From Cavia porcellus (Eukaryota > Chordata > Mammalia > Rodentia > Caviidae): a stretch of DNA of 64,000 bases. Where the stretch lies: the NCBI RefSeq assembly GCF_034190915.1, contig NW_026947507.1:15944501-16008500 (forward strand), given 5' to 3'. The notes under the pieces were generated by a model, which had not been told where the DNA came from, did not search any database, and saw nothing but the letters and a program-made list of their open reading frames with translations. Position 1 is the stretch's first letter. Every line of letters starts with the position of its first letter. The translations under genes and the position numbers were made by a program. This document shows, in pieces, positions 13,001 through 24,095 of this stretch.

Positions 13001-14736
13001 AGATAAAAATATATAATTATATCAGTTTTACATAATAATATTCAATATTTTAACATTGATGAATAATAAAAATTGTTAATAACACCAACTCTTCTTTCCA
13101 AATATTAAACTGAATTCTCCCATGAATTTATAATATTAATAGTATTTTCCTTCATACTATTCAAGTTGTTAATCTGACTGCATGCATACAGCAGAAAAAC
13201 AATTTAGAGGGTAATGCAAAAACTGAGAATTTTTAGAGACTGGAATTATATTCTTATGTAATATCAACACATATTTAGAAACAAAGTCATAAGTGACTTT
13301 AGAAACAAAGTCAGGGAAAATGATACATGATATCTTTATGATTTTCCAACTTGTTTTTACAAGATAGTGTGTTCTGGATGCTAAAGCAAAAGAATCTACA
13401 ACCCCTTCAGCAGCCATAGATGTAATCTTTGTAGTTTGCGTTGCAGGAAGCCTCTGGAGTATTGCATTGATGTAAGCTCTGCTGTCCTGACACTCAACCC
13501 AGATGTTCCTATTTTGCTTCAGTGACTCAGAGCCCAGTCTGAATGCTTCAAAGCATGGGTAAGAAGAGCAATGCATAACAGAGGGCTGGGTGGCAGTGAA
13601 CCAGTGTCATCCACAGTGATTTTCAATCTTAGAATTGATGTGAATCTATACATAATGATTCAGTATACAACATTATATTAGAAGATATAAATGCAATTAA
13701 AAGAACTGTGTTTCCATAGCACATATTCCTCTGCCATGACATTGTTCATTTGAATGTGTCTTATGTATATATACTATTGAACATCTTTGGATTGGCCTGT
13801 ATATAAGATCAGAAAACTTAAAATTAAAAAAAAAAATTCGTGCCTCCATTATCCATGGAATTATTATGAAGTTGCTGATACACAAAGAAGAATCATAGGA
13901 TTTTTAATCTAGAAAGATTTTTTTCAACAATAATATGAGTTTTTAAATGGATAGCAGCTTTTGAGAAAGGTGTATGTCAAGACATTTGACAGACTTAAGT
14001 TGTACCATTGTAAAATTAAATAACAGAAGGGTGAGGCATTATGAAGCAAAGAAAAGGTAGAAAATTCATATTTTCAGATGAGATCTGTAGGAGGAGGAAA
14101 ATCATATGAGAAGGGGACATGAGAATACTCTACAATAGTTTCTAGCAGAAACTGAACAGAAATTGATTTGACAAGAATAGGGACATAATCATGGTGTTGA
14201 ATAGCACATTCAATAATGTGCCTGATTCTTAGAAATGCGGATCTGAAAGTGGAGTCAGTAACTCAGGGAGTGACATGCATCATAATTTCTTCAGAAATAG
14301 AGCTACTCCTTACCTCTAGTGAGAACAGTCTAATGATATAGTCTTGCAAGTCTTACTGAGTATTAAAATCAAGGTAAGGAATGAATGTAGGAGGCTGAGG
14401 AACATGTGAAAGGGATGGAATTTCAGAATACTGATAGTAATGGAAACACCGAAAATCAGAGTCACTAACAATTTGGAATGTGATGATATCGAGATAGTCT
14501 ACATTTGGCAGAATGGCAGCTTCACGTAATTATATACTCACAAAGATGTCCATTTCAAAGTACCTGAGACAGGAAAAGGATGAATGAAAGAAACTGCACA
14601 CAATTTGAAATTATTGAAAATATTAGAAAATGGTGCTGATGTAGTGAAAACACATGTTTTAACAGCCATGAAGTAGAAAGTTAGCAAGTCTCATTTTTGG
14701 AATGACTTTTGATTCTGAAATCTTTGCTTTCCCCAG
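10040..14736. other. non-coding DNA, nothing firmly recognised
   Basis: AT-rich sequence. The longest ORFs (plus 11668-12039, minus 13169-13576) show no recognisable domain, low-complexity composition and no coding context. A short tandem repeat built on TTTAGAAACAAAGTCA occurs near 13270-13312. Confidence 0.5.
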
Positions 14737-14853
14737 TGAATCTCATAGTGATGTTAATAGCAGCCCAGCATTCACTACAAGTGATTGGGGCCGTGCTGTG
14801 CATAATGCAGATCAGGATCAGTTCAGTGCTGGGACTGGCAGGAGATGTAAGAG
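14737..14853 (+). other. exon-like open segment (speculative)
   Basis: A pyrimidine-rich stretch ending TTTGCTTTCCCCAG stands before 14737, and AG|GTGAGG follows 14853, so both splice consensus sites are good. The 117-nt segment between them is open in the frame compatible with a phase 2-2 exon. It would encode 39 internal residues with a mixed, non-repetitive composition (for example SDWGRAVHNADQDQFSAG). I do not recognise the peptide. An open frame of this length arises often by chance, and no partner exons were found, so this may be a cryptic exon or coincidence. Confidence 0.2.
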
Positions 14854-16009
14854 GTGAGGACAGTCACCGAGCTGAGTCTGACATGCTGGAACACATCAAG
14901 AACCTTCCTGTAACGTGTCATGGAATTTCTTATTCTCACAAAGTGTGCTTCACACAGCCTCTGCTTGTGCTGCCACTGATGTGAAGAAGCAGAGCTCAGG
15001 TGATAATGCAAGACATGGGGAACTGCTATAAATACGGAGGAAGTTTGCATGCTAGTTTGCAGGTCAATTCTTGCTGTACTGCCCAGTTCCTGTGAGGCCA
15101 TGGCTTAAGAAATGTCCTTGGCCAGGGATGAGGAGCCATGCTGTAATCTCCTCCACTGCACATCCATATACGTGGATTTACCTCTTCTCACCTGACCACT
15201 TATTAAACCATAAAGCAGGAAAAAGATGTCATAGCCTGTGCACCATGACTTGACATAAACTAATTTCAACCCATACCTCAATATATTATATATACATATT
15301 TCTTGAAACTGAAATATAACAGGATTACAATTGAAATGTTATTTTTCTAGAATGAGACACTTGGAAATTGGCCTAAGCTTACATTTTGGCAAAATTTTAT
15401 CATCTAAACTTTTGACATATAAAAATTGATTCAGTTAGATTATTTGTGTGATAGAGAAAAGAGCACAATCTATCTGGAATCTGTTGTTTGTCTCAACTGC
15501 TTAGATTGTTTCTACTTTTTAAAATTAACAAAAGTGTCTGGCATTTGCCAAATACAGCTCTGTCAAACAAGAAGACTCGAATGAAAGATGCTGGCATGTG
15601 GACAGAGTGCTGAATTCTTCAGGGGCAATTACATTTTCTTCAGCTGGCTTAATGCTCTTAAGACTCTCCACCTTTAGTAGAACTTCTTCATCTTAATCTT
15701 CAATTTGACAACATCCTGCTTAGATTCCAGTCTTCAGCGCTACCCTGTTCATCCTTCCCCTTTCAGTCCATCATCCTCAATCCTACAGCAATCATTTGCT
15801 CATTCATCTGTGTGTGCATTTCTAAACTTGGCTTTGGAAGTTAACAACAAGGCACTGTCATAATTTACCTTTTCATAAGTTGATAATCAAATTGTTCAGT
15901 TAGGTTTTTTTTTTCATGTAAAGTTTAAAAAAGATAAATTATGACTAAATTCGAAATGAATGACATAGAACTGTAGAATTTCATAAAAAGTAGGAACAAT
16001 CTTGATTTG
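14854..16009. other. non-coding DNA, nothing firmly recognised
   Basis: The first 400 bp have higher GC than their surroundings but match no family that I can name. The rest is AT-rich unique sequence. Confidence 0.5.
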
Positions 16010-16190
16010 GGGCCATTCATTCATTGAATATAAATATAAACTTATCAGGCATTTCTCTAGATGATGGGAATACTAAAGCTAAACATAAAATGTCATATAC
16101 ATAGCTTTAGCTATACAGTATGTCAGATAGTATTAAGATTCAAGATATAAATAGTGCAGGTGGTAGTAATAAAAGTAGTTGAGGAAAATT
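16010..16190 (+). mobile_element. possible ancient mammalian repeat (MIR/L2 group)
   Basis: The order of a TTATCAGGCATTTCTCTAGATG block followed by a block of the kind GATGGGAATACTAAAGCTAA resembles the core of an old mammalian-wide repeat ('...ctaggcactggggatacaaagatgaa...'). Divergence is high and the family is uncertain. Confidence 0.35.
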
Positions 16191-16384
16191 TCAATTTCAG
16201 ACAAAATGGCAAGGAAAGTTCTCACTGAAAAGGCAATTGCTTTTTGCTCCTTACTTGAACTTTGAGTAAAACAAAAGATAAGTATTAGGAAGTACAGCGG
16301 TCTTTTTCAAATTGGAAAAGAAACAAGAGATGGAGGGACGGCAGAGGAAGGAAGAGAGAAAGAATATTTTTAAAAAAGAGTCGA

Positions 16385-16509
16385 AGCCAGTGTGGTGGTA
16401 CATGCCACTAATCTCAGCACTTGAGAGGTTGGGGAAGGAGAATCACTGTGAGGCCAGCCTGGGGTACACAGTGAGTTCAAGAGAAACACTGTCTCAAAAA
16501 AACAAAACA
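16385..16509 (+). mobile_element. B1-like 7SL-derived SINE
   Basis: The sequence reads AGCCAGTGTGGTGGTACATG, CTAATCTCAGCACTTGAGAG, GTTGGGGAAGGAGAATCACT, then GAGGCCAGCCTGGGGTACAC and CACTGTCTCAAAAAAACAAA. This is the left-monomer organisation of rodent B1, with an internal A-box-like GTGGTGG region. Its presence argues for a rodent genome. An L1 3' tail follows directly. Confidence 0.92.
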
Positions 16510-16529
16510 GGAGGTGAAGAGGACCAAAA

Positions 16530-16655
16530 GAATTAAGATCAAGAAACTAAGAAAAAGAATTAAGATTGTGGTATATACACACGTATTCCCCATGATAAAT
16601 GTAATAATTATGTAGCATACACATGTACTAATAAAAACTAAAAGTAAGAAAAAAG
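16530..16655 (+). mobile_element. L1 3'-end fragment
   Basis: The words GTATTCCCCATGATAAATGT, AATAATTATGTAGCATACAC and TGTACTAATAAAAACTAAAA match the 3' tails of the L1 copies ending near 35620, 35876 and 57824 in this window. Only about 120 bp of the element is present, so it is a heavily 5'-truncated insertion or a remnant. Confidence 0.75.
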
Positions 16656-17589
16656 TAAAACTTTGATGAAAGTCCTACAAAAGTAAGAGAATGAGTCATG
16701 TGGAAAAATAAAGAGTAAAATGTTCAAAACCTGAAAATGGGAGCATGTGTGGAGTATTAAAAACAAAACAAAATAACTAGAAGGCCATGGATGAAAAAAG
16801 AAGAGACCAGCAGAAGGTAAATTTGGGGAATATAGGTGCTTTTTACAGAGAAGCTTCTTGGTTGTATAGTAATAGCTTTGGATACTCTTGGAGAAAATTA
16901 AGCATAAAGTGACATAATTTGCCTACAGTTCAACTGGACAATCCTGGTGATGTGTTGAGAACACCAGGGTAGGAAAAATCGATCAGAAGATTAATCAAGA
17001 GGCCATTCTGTCAGTCCAGGAAAGACATAATAGTGTCTTAGAGCAGAGCATAGGTCATGGGGCAATAAGAAATGTTCATATTCTGGATGTATCCAGAAGG
17101 TAAAACTATATTGTAGTTTTAATGTAGGTTTTAACCTATCCTGTGGGGATAAGATGAATGACAAAGAAGGTTCAAAGATGCAGCTGAAATTTTGGCCCAA
17201 TCAATAAGTAAACTAGAAAGGCTGAGATGTCTTAATCTTTGAGGAAGACTGGAGAGACTAGGTAGAAGACCGTGGCAAACGTCTCTGTTTTGTCTAGGCT
17301 ATTTTTGGTTGATTTTTTTTTTTTAACATTTTGAGGGAGATTTTTATTTTAAAAGTTTGTTTCATTCAATTTTCTTTCTGAACAAAGTATGTGCTTCCTC
17401 AAAGAAATGATTCTCGGAAAGAATGCTCAGACTTCCCAAGATGAATTCCCCCAAACATTATTTCATATATAATATAGCTGAGTAATGCTACTAACATTAT
17501 GATTATATCTAAATATATGACCTTTTTCTCAGAGAAAGTACTTTTTTTCCAGTTATTGTCTGGTGCAGATGAAATCTCCATTTGCCATG
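16656..17589. other. non-coding DNA, nothing recognised
   Basis: Unique AT-rich sequence with no coding or repeat signature apart from short homopolymer runs. Confidence 0.5.
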
Positions 17590-17765
17590 TGTTTGATGAT
17601 GAGCCTTGCTGTCTGAATACGGGTTGGCTGACCTTAAACAAGTTACCTAATTTCTAACTGTCAGTGTCCTTATTTGTAAAATAGACATTAAAAATGGTAT
17701 TTATATAATAAAGCCATAAGACTGTTGTGAAAATAGATGATGGGGTTCACATAAATGGCTAGGCA
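17590..17765 (+). mobile_element. MIR SINE remnant
   Basis: The MIR core and 3' part are recognisable: GACCTTAAACAAGTTACCTA (consensus 'gaccttgggcaagtcactta'), then GTCCTTATTTGTAAAATAGA ('tttcctcatctgtaaaatgg'), then GACTGTTGTGAAAATAGATG ('ggttgttgtgaggattaaat'). Divergence is high, as expected for this ancient mammalian SINE. Confidence 0.75.
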
Positions 17766-18184
17766 TAAATGGGAAGGAGGTTTTCTGAAGACATTTTGGG
17801 AAGCCCTTTCTTATTTTTACAGTGGAGGAAATGAACATCTCCAGCACTGTTACTGACCTTGAACAAGACACTATATAACCCTTGTTTTTGACAGGTACTT
17901 TTTCATCACCAACTCTGACTCAAGCTCACACTGGGGTCAGGAGAAGGAAAGATGGAAGAAGTTGGGTTCCTAACAATAGGGCCAGTATTTATTCTCTTGT
18001 CATTTAGCTATAAACCAAATTTATTTATCTAGTGCTTTATCTTTAAGCCAACACAATGCTCAAACAAGAAAATCCCTAGATAACTGGTGGCACTAGCCCA
18101 GGTTGTAATTTGAGCAGTTCTACTTTTTGTAACTTTTTCAGGCTCCCCCCTGCTGCAGGTCTGTTCTAGATTTTCATGGCTGTG
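17766..18184. other. non-coding DNA, nothing recognised
   Basis: Short unique spacer between the MIR and the MaLR element. Confidence 0.4.
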
Positions 18185-20100
18185 GCATGAGTTTTGACAC
18201 GCACAGTTTAAAGGAGGTGGGATTTAATTTGCCTCATAGTTTCAGAAATTTCAGTCTATGATTGGCTGGTGCCAAGGCAGAACCTTTTAGACAGAAGATC
18301 ATGGTGCAGCAAAGCTCCTCAGTTCATGGTTATTGGGACAAAAATTATGGGAACAGTACCAGGGAAGAAGGGGAAAGGGGAAAGCTATCTGGCTCAAATT
18401 CATACCTTTATGACCTACCCAGCCATACCCACATGTGTGTTTTACAACCCCCAGCCAATCAAGTTCATGATCCAGTTTAACCATTTCATTTCACCCCATG
18501 TCAACTTCATAATCAAATATATCTCCTTTCTGCTTAATCCATACTTAATCTCTAAATAAACACACAAAAAATTTGTATTTCTACTCAACACAACTATCTT
18601 ATATACAACCAAACATACTATAATCTGTTTCTTAAATCTCAAAAGTTCAGAAGTTGTAAAAAGTCCAAACCAAGTCTTTTCTGAAATTCAAGAAAACACT
18701 TAGTTGTGAACTTCTGTAAAAATAAAAATAAAAATATACCTTGCCCCAGGGTACAATGACACAGGATAAACATTTATATTTTTAAAGGGAGAAGGAGAGA
18801 GATAAAAAACAATCAAACCAAAGCAACACTGAAATCCAGTAGGGCAATATTAGGTCCTGTAGCTCCATATGGAGAATCTGAGGTATGTAGAGTTGAAATG
18901 TAAAGACAAAAGGGTTTGAGCAATCCCATCCCTGTGGCCTTGCTAGCTTTAGTCCCCACGGGCCCTCTTTTGTTTGGTTCTGCTCACAGTCCACAGCTTT
19001 CTTCAGCAGTAGTTCCCCCATCTCCAACTTCAGGGGATCTCCACTGAACCTTTGGTTTTATTTCCATACAGGCTACTTGCATGTCTTTCCAAAGCCTTGC
19101 TTTGAAATCTGAGTAAAAGATTCCCTGATTCAACAACTCTTCCATTTTTCACGAAAGTATAATCATCACCATATGGATGACAACAGGGTCTGCTGTCGGC
19201 TAGAGTATGGCTAGCTGCCTTTGGACTGTGCCTGCAGAAGCCTGAACACCAACATGGACTGAGCACAGTGGTGTGAATCTCAAAGACCAATTCCCTAGGA
19301 ATTCTTTCTCAAGAAAGGAACCCAAGGACTCTCTTCTAGAATAAAATGTTAATACTTTTGATCCTTTAAAACTGTAATGATTTCTGAGGTGCCTTCAAAA
19401 CATTTTGATACTTGTTCCTGTACAAGTATGTGGTTGTTTTTTAATGGCACTAATCTCTTCAGCAACCACACCTTCTTTGACTTCAGCTTCATACATTGTT
19501 TAGTTGGGGACAAAATTTAAGTTATTAAAACATTTTCTTCTTTTTCTTTTTTGCACCTAATTTCTCACCGTAAATTTCACTAACAAGTACCCAGCAGTAC
19601 TCATGCCACACCTTGAATGCTGGGTTGTGTTGGAATTTTTTTCTGCCAGATCACATAATCCTCTGTCCTTTATCTCAGGCTTTTGCAATGTTTCAGGCAT
19701 GGGAAAAATGTAGACAAGTTTTCTGCCAAAGTGAGACCCATTTGGCCTCTAATCTACTTGCTAATAACTTCCTTGTTCTCAACTAAAGACGCTCAAGCCT
19801 ATGTTTTACTGTTCTATTCCTATCAGCATGCATATCCTGTGAGCTCTGGCTAGACTCACCCTTCAGGATCTCCTTTAACCATTCTATTTCCTCTTCTATG
19901 CAAATCACTAAACCTTTTTGAACTCCTCCCACAAAGTAGTTCCAAAGGCTTCTGAACCACACAGCCAGATATAGTCACAACAACAACTCTGCTTCTCTTA
20001 TTCTGATTTTCTGTATTAGTCAACCTTACTGTGGTTGATCACAATGGCACACCTCACAGCTTAAAAGTGGACAAGTTTAATTTCAGATAAGCAAATAGAT
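18185..20100 (-). mobile_element. ERVL-MaLR element with internal sequence, minus strand
   Basis: From left to right this shows a reverse-complemented LTR (about 18185-18620), a reverse-complemented internal region (about 18620-20013) and the edge of the second LTR (about 20014-20100). The LTR is recognised from the order CTCATAGTTTCAGAAATTTC, GATTGGCTGGTGCCAAGGCA, AGATCATGGTGCAGCAAAGC. The internal part contains CAAAAGTTCAGAAGTTGTAA, ACTTAGTTGTGAACTTCTGT and CACACCTTGAATGCTGGGTT, in the same order as the non-coding internal region of MaLR retrotransposons as I remember it. The right LTR starts CTGTATTAGTCAACCTTACT and is truncated. MaLR elements encode no complete retroviral proteins, and none is visible here. 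Confidence 0.75.
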
Positions 20101-21169
20101 ATATAAGTCAACATTATGAGAAAAAGGATGATATGAAAAGGCCTATGGAATCTTCAACATTAAAATCCATGAGACTGGATAAAATCAGAAATATAAAGAA
20201 TACAGACTGAAAGGGATAGATATTCAAAGGTTGAGGACAATAAGCATTCCATTATGTAAAGGTAATAGTAAATATTATATGTTATATTTCATATAATACA
20301 CATTAAGTATTATATTATATTTCATAGTATGTATTATAATTTATATTATACATGTTGGCTAAACAAGATAAACTTTTTAAACTTTGAGGTTTTGAGATGT
20401 TACTTAGTTCAGTTCATGACAATAAGGAAGTATTATAGCTATTTTGAGTTGTTTGCTGTTTACATTACAACTGATACTGATTGAGTTTTGTCTAAAAAAA
20501 TTATTTGCACATGTTGCCTCAGATTCTGGTGAAAGTACACTCTTTACACAGTGAACCACTCCTCCTCTACACAGTTAATGTAGCTCAGAACAAAATAATG
20601 ATGTTCATGGATTTAGAGGACATCATGGGTTTGAACCATGTTGTTCAGTGTGTGAGACAATTTGAGTGACTCCCCTTGAATGCAGAACAATTGCTGCAAC
20701 TTTGATTATAAGGAGATTTATTTTCTTACACTAATATGTACAGAGCTGACTATGTCAAGAATGTGTATATGAAAGAAATCAGGACACTAGAACCCAATCT
20801 GGAATTTTCACAAAATTAAAGGAAATAAAATGTGTCTAAAAATGTTGATGATTTGGTAGAAATTAAAACTTGGATTTAATTAGTTAATTTTATTTATGTA
20901 AGATTTTTAGTAGATATTTTGCTATCATATAGGGCATACTGGCCTGAAAAAGAGCCTGAAGGAAACTAGAGAAGCAGAAAGTGAGATTTTTGATGGTATT
21001 GTGCAAAAAACTGCACTATAAACCACACCATTACCTGAAATTTCCAATTTATAATTCCAGATTAAACTATCCTTTCCTCTTAATTTTTCATTTTCTTCAA
21101 CTAATTTGTATTAGAATTATACACTGTTACAAGAATTCTAAATGAGACAAATCTAAACAAAAACAAAGT
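20101..21169. other. non-coding AT-rich DNA
   Basis: Unique sequence. 20270-20355 is an AT-rich imperfect duplication in which ATTATAT-rich words around TATTTCATA occur twice. No gene seen. Confidence 0.5.
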
Positions 21170-21179
21170 GAATTTGAAG

Positions 21180-21868
21180 GCAAGACAGAACAAGAGAGAC
21201 AAAGAAGGTCACTACCTACTTATTACAGAAAAATACAAGAACATATAAAAATAAAAAAACATATATAACAAGTATTAGCAGACATAAAAAATCAAATAAG
21301 CACTAGTACAACTGTAGTGGGGAAACCTAAAAGCCTCTGTCTCAAATAGACCAACTAGGTAAAAAATCAACAAATAAATATGAGTACTAAACCAACCTTT
21401 GAACAAATGAACTTAGTAATATCTGTAGAGTTACATCCCACAAAACCAGAATATACATTCTTCTCAACCACACACAGACAGTTCTCTAAAACAGACCACG
21501 TATCAGCTCATAGAACATGCTTAAGTAAGTTCAAAGAAATTGAAATTGTCCCATACATATTACTGAATCTTAGTGCAGTGAAATTGAAAATCAATTGCAA
21601 AAAAGATAAAACAAAACAAAACAAAACAAACCCCATATAAAGACTTCAAAATACATTAGAAGTAAATAATACCCCTGAACAATCAAGAGGTCACTGAAGT
21701 TAGAGAAGAAATTATAGTTTCTGCGTTTATATCATGATGCCAGTAAAACATTCTGGAACTTATAGGTCAAAATGAAAATAGTAATATGAGGGAAATTTAT
21801 AGCAGTGAATTCTCATATCAGAAAAAAACAGAATGAGCTCAAATAAACAACTTAATAATGAATTTCAA
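21180..21868 (+). pseudogene. L1-A ORF2 endonuclease-domain fragment
   Basis: The frame from about 21380 reads a typical L1 endonuclease C-terminal stretch: EYTFFSTTHRQFSKTDHVSA, then NLSAVKLKINCK. This is the 'F-S-x-x-H-x-x-F-S-x-x-D-H' signature of APE-like L1 endonuclease; the DH pair is present. Frameshifts and stops surround it. In L1 this domain nicks target DNA at TTTT/AA. It is non-functional here, because the N-terminal catalytic part is missing and ORF2 is broken downstream. Confidence 0.85.
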
Positions 21869-22656
21869 TCTAGGACGAGAACCACCAGTGTCTCCTGAGA
21901 TCTGCACCATGTTGGAACTTAGGATGCTGGGAAACCAGTCAAGCAGCTTGCCTCCCTTGTAAGCAGCTGTGGTGTGGCAGACTGCGTCCCCTCCAGGGGG
22001 AGAACCACCAGTGTCTCCTGAGATCTGCACCATGTTGGAAACCAAGCAAGCAGCTTGCCTCCCTGGTAAGTGGTGGTGGTGTGGCAGACTGCGGCCCTTC
22101 CAGGGGAAGAACCACCAGTGTCTCCTGAGATCTGCACCATGTTGGAACTTAGGACACTGGGAAACCAAGCAAGCAGCTCACCTCTTGTAAGTGGCTGTGG
22201 TGTGGTAAGGCCCCTCCAGGGGGAGAACACCAGTGTTTTCTGAGATCCACACCATGTTGGAATTTACGTCACTGAGAAAACAAGCAACCAGCCTGTCTCC
22301 CTGATAAGCAATAGTGAACCTACTGGTGCACGGCCTAGAGTCAAACATCCCACTTGCCCTACCCACCTTCCTCTCTCCCCGCCGTTAACAAAGAGGAACC
22401 ACAAATCTGAGCATGTCTCGGGAGGTTGACCATAGCAAATAAGGGGGATTTCCTTCTACCATCTCTTTGAAGGCAAATATTTTTATTAATGTTTTGCTTT
22501 ATTCTGATTAACAGTACCGCTCTGTTCAATATTCTGTTTTGATAAGTTCTATATTATTCTGTAGTTCATTTTATTTTGATATATATGATCAAAAGAACAA
22601 CTATTGTAAAGATAATGAAATATACTGTGATACTTATTACTGTTAAAAAAATAATA
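21869..22656 (+). mobile_element. unclassified VNTR-bearing insertion in L1-A
   Basis: A 788-bp block interrupts L1-A ORF2 between CTTAATAATGAATTTCAA and GTTTCTAGAATAAAACAG. AATTTCAA occurs on both sides (21861-21868 and 22657-22664). With one copy removed, the host sequence reads through as expected for L1. The insertion begins with a short lead and four degenerate 107-123-bp tandem units (21878-22330), then a unique part with the relatively CpG-rich CCCCGCCGTTAACAAAGAGG near 22379, then an AT-rich part ending TTAAAAAAATAATA. A tandem array followed by a unique body and an A-rich end recalls composite non-LTR retroposons such as SVA. An LTR with enhancer repeats is the alternative, but TG...CA ends are not seen. 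No coding capacity is visible. Confidence 0.7.
21878..22330 (+). repeat. VNTR, four units of about 107-123 bp
   Basis: Units start at 21878, 22001, 22108 and 22224 with AGAACCACCAGTGTCTCCTG or a close variant, followed by AGATCTGCACCATGTTGGAA. They end in a CCCTCCAGGGGG-like palindromic stretch. Units 1 and 3 keep a TTAGGATGCTGGGAAACC-type segment that is deleted in unit 2. Unit 4 is the most diverged. Repeated glycine-rich ORFs on both strands here are products of the tandem array. Confidence 0.93.
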
Positions 22657-22664
22657 AATTTCAA

Positions 22665-23493
22665 GTTTCTAGAATAAAACAGCAAGTTAAACCCAAAACT
22701 CTGACAAGGGAGGCAATTATAAAGATCCAAACAGAAATTAATGCAATGGACTAGGAAAACAAAGAATCAAAGATTTGGTTCTTTGAATGATTAAATAAAT
22801 TTGATAAAACCTCAAATAACTTTATCAAAAGAGGAAATAAAAGACTCAAATCCAATAATTAAGAATAGTAAGAATGAAGTCACATCAATTCCTCAGAAAA
22901 ACAATGATCATCAATACCTACTTTGTGAGCGTATGTATATGTAATACACAATGCAGAAGAAATGAACAAGATTCCTGGATACTTATGACTTACCAAGGCT
23001 GTATCAAGAAGGTATAAAATTCTAAATAACCCAATAACAGTTCATGAAATTGAAGACATACTTAAAAACCTACTAAAAAAAATACCCCAGTTCCTCGTGG
23101 ATTCAGTGCTAAATTATACAATAAATTTAGAGAAGAGTTAATGCCACTACTCCTCAAAATCTTTAATGAAATTAAAAGGGGAGGACTATTTCCACACTCA
23201 TTCCTGGAAGCAATCATTACCCTGATACCAAAATCAGAGAAAGATCCAATCCAAAAAACAAAACACAGACAAGTCTCTCTATTAAACATAGATGCAAAAG
23301 CCCTCAACAAACATTGGCAAAGAGAATTAGCAAATCATCAAGATTATACACTATGATTAGTAGGATTCATCTCAAGGATGCAAGGATGGTTCAAGTTATG
23401 CAAATCAATAAATATAATAAACTATTTTAACAGAATGAAGGACAAAATGCTCATAATCACAGAAAAAGCATCTGACAAAGACCAACACCAATT
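22665..23493 (+). pseudogene. L1-A ORF2 linker and N-terminal RT fragment
   Basis: This continues L1-A after the VNTR insertion. It includes the AATTAATGCAATGGAC and ATCAAAGATTTGGTTCTTTG words typical of the ORF2 linker. Frame pieces at 23141-23356 read LLKIFNEIKRGGLFPHSFLE and PKSEKDPIQKTKHRQVSLLN (consensus 'PKPGKDPTKKENYRPISLMN'). Several stops and frameshifts break it. It stops at ACAAAGACCAACACCAATT, where another L1 begins. Confidence 0.85.
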
Positions 23494-24095
23494 AGCACAG
23501 TGAATTCCACTTAGCTGTGAAAGCGTAGCACTTTGCTCAGAACATAGGAGTGCCTCATCCACTGTCCCCAAACAACCAGGGGACTGTGGTAGGTAGATGA
23601 GGTAGGTCCTGGCTGGGCCCCACCCAATGACACTGAGTGGCATGGGAGCCACCTGCAGTGAGGGGTACCAGCCAAAGACCTGCACAGTGAATTCTACTTA
23701 ACTGTGTAACTTTGGCACCTCACTTAGAACCTGATTGAGCCCCATTCAACAACCTAAATGTCTGGGAAGCTTTTGTGCACCACGTGGCATGAGCTGAAGG
23801 CCTGCCCAGCTATATCCATGTAGCTGTTCATCATGGAGCTGGGTACACCACTCAAAACCTGGTAGAGTCTACCTAGCAAACTCAAACAGCTAGGGAGCTT
23901 CAGAGTGACATGTAGGGTGTGCTAAAGGTCTGCTCAAGGTACTCTCCCCATTTGAAGAGCATGTAAGTGCCACTAGAGACCTGATAAGGCCTGCCCACAG
24001 ACTCCTATTCAACTGGGGAAACTTCCTGAACTATGGAAGACATCCACAATCCAGGAAGCAACTGAGACCTTGCATTCAGCTTCCCTAGGGGAATA
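23494..24095 (+). repeat. L1-B 5' UTR with degenerate tandem monomers
   Basis: This GC-richer stretch lies directly upstream of an L1 ORF1. It holds about four degenerate units of 110-185 bp, opened by GCACAGTGAATTCCACTTAG (from 23495), GCACAGTGAATTCTACTTAA (from 23680), CCCAGCTATATCCATGTAGC (from about 23797) and CTCAAGGTACTCTCCCCATT (from about 23932). Each unit then has a CAGAACCT/AAAACCTGG-type segment. Tandem 5' UTR monomers act as internal promoters in rodent L1s. Here the units are decayed and activity is doubtful. Confidence 0.7.

Noticed and set aside
13169..13576. 135-codon minus-strand ORF
   Set aside because: No known domain, low-complexity end and no splice or promoter context. 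An ORF of this size is expected by chance in 64 kb.
21839..22230. Repetitive ORFs of about 70-110 codons resembling a repeat protein
   Set aside because: They arise from the 107-123-bp tandem units. Units differ in length by non-multiples of three, so no frame is kept across the array.
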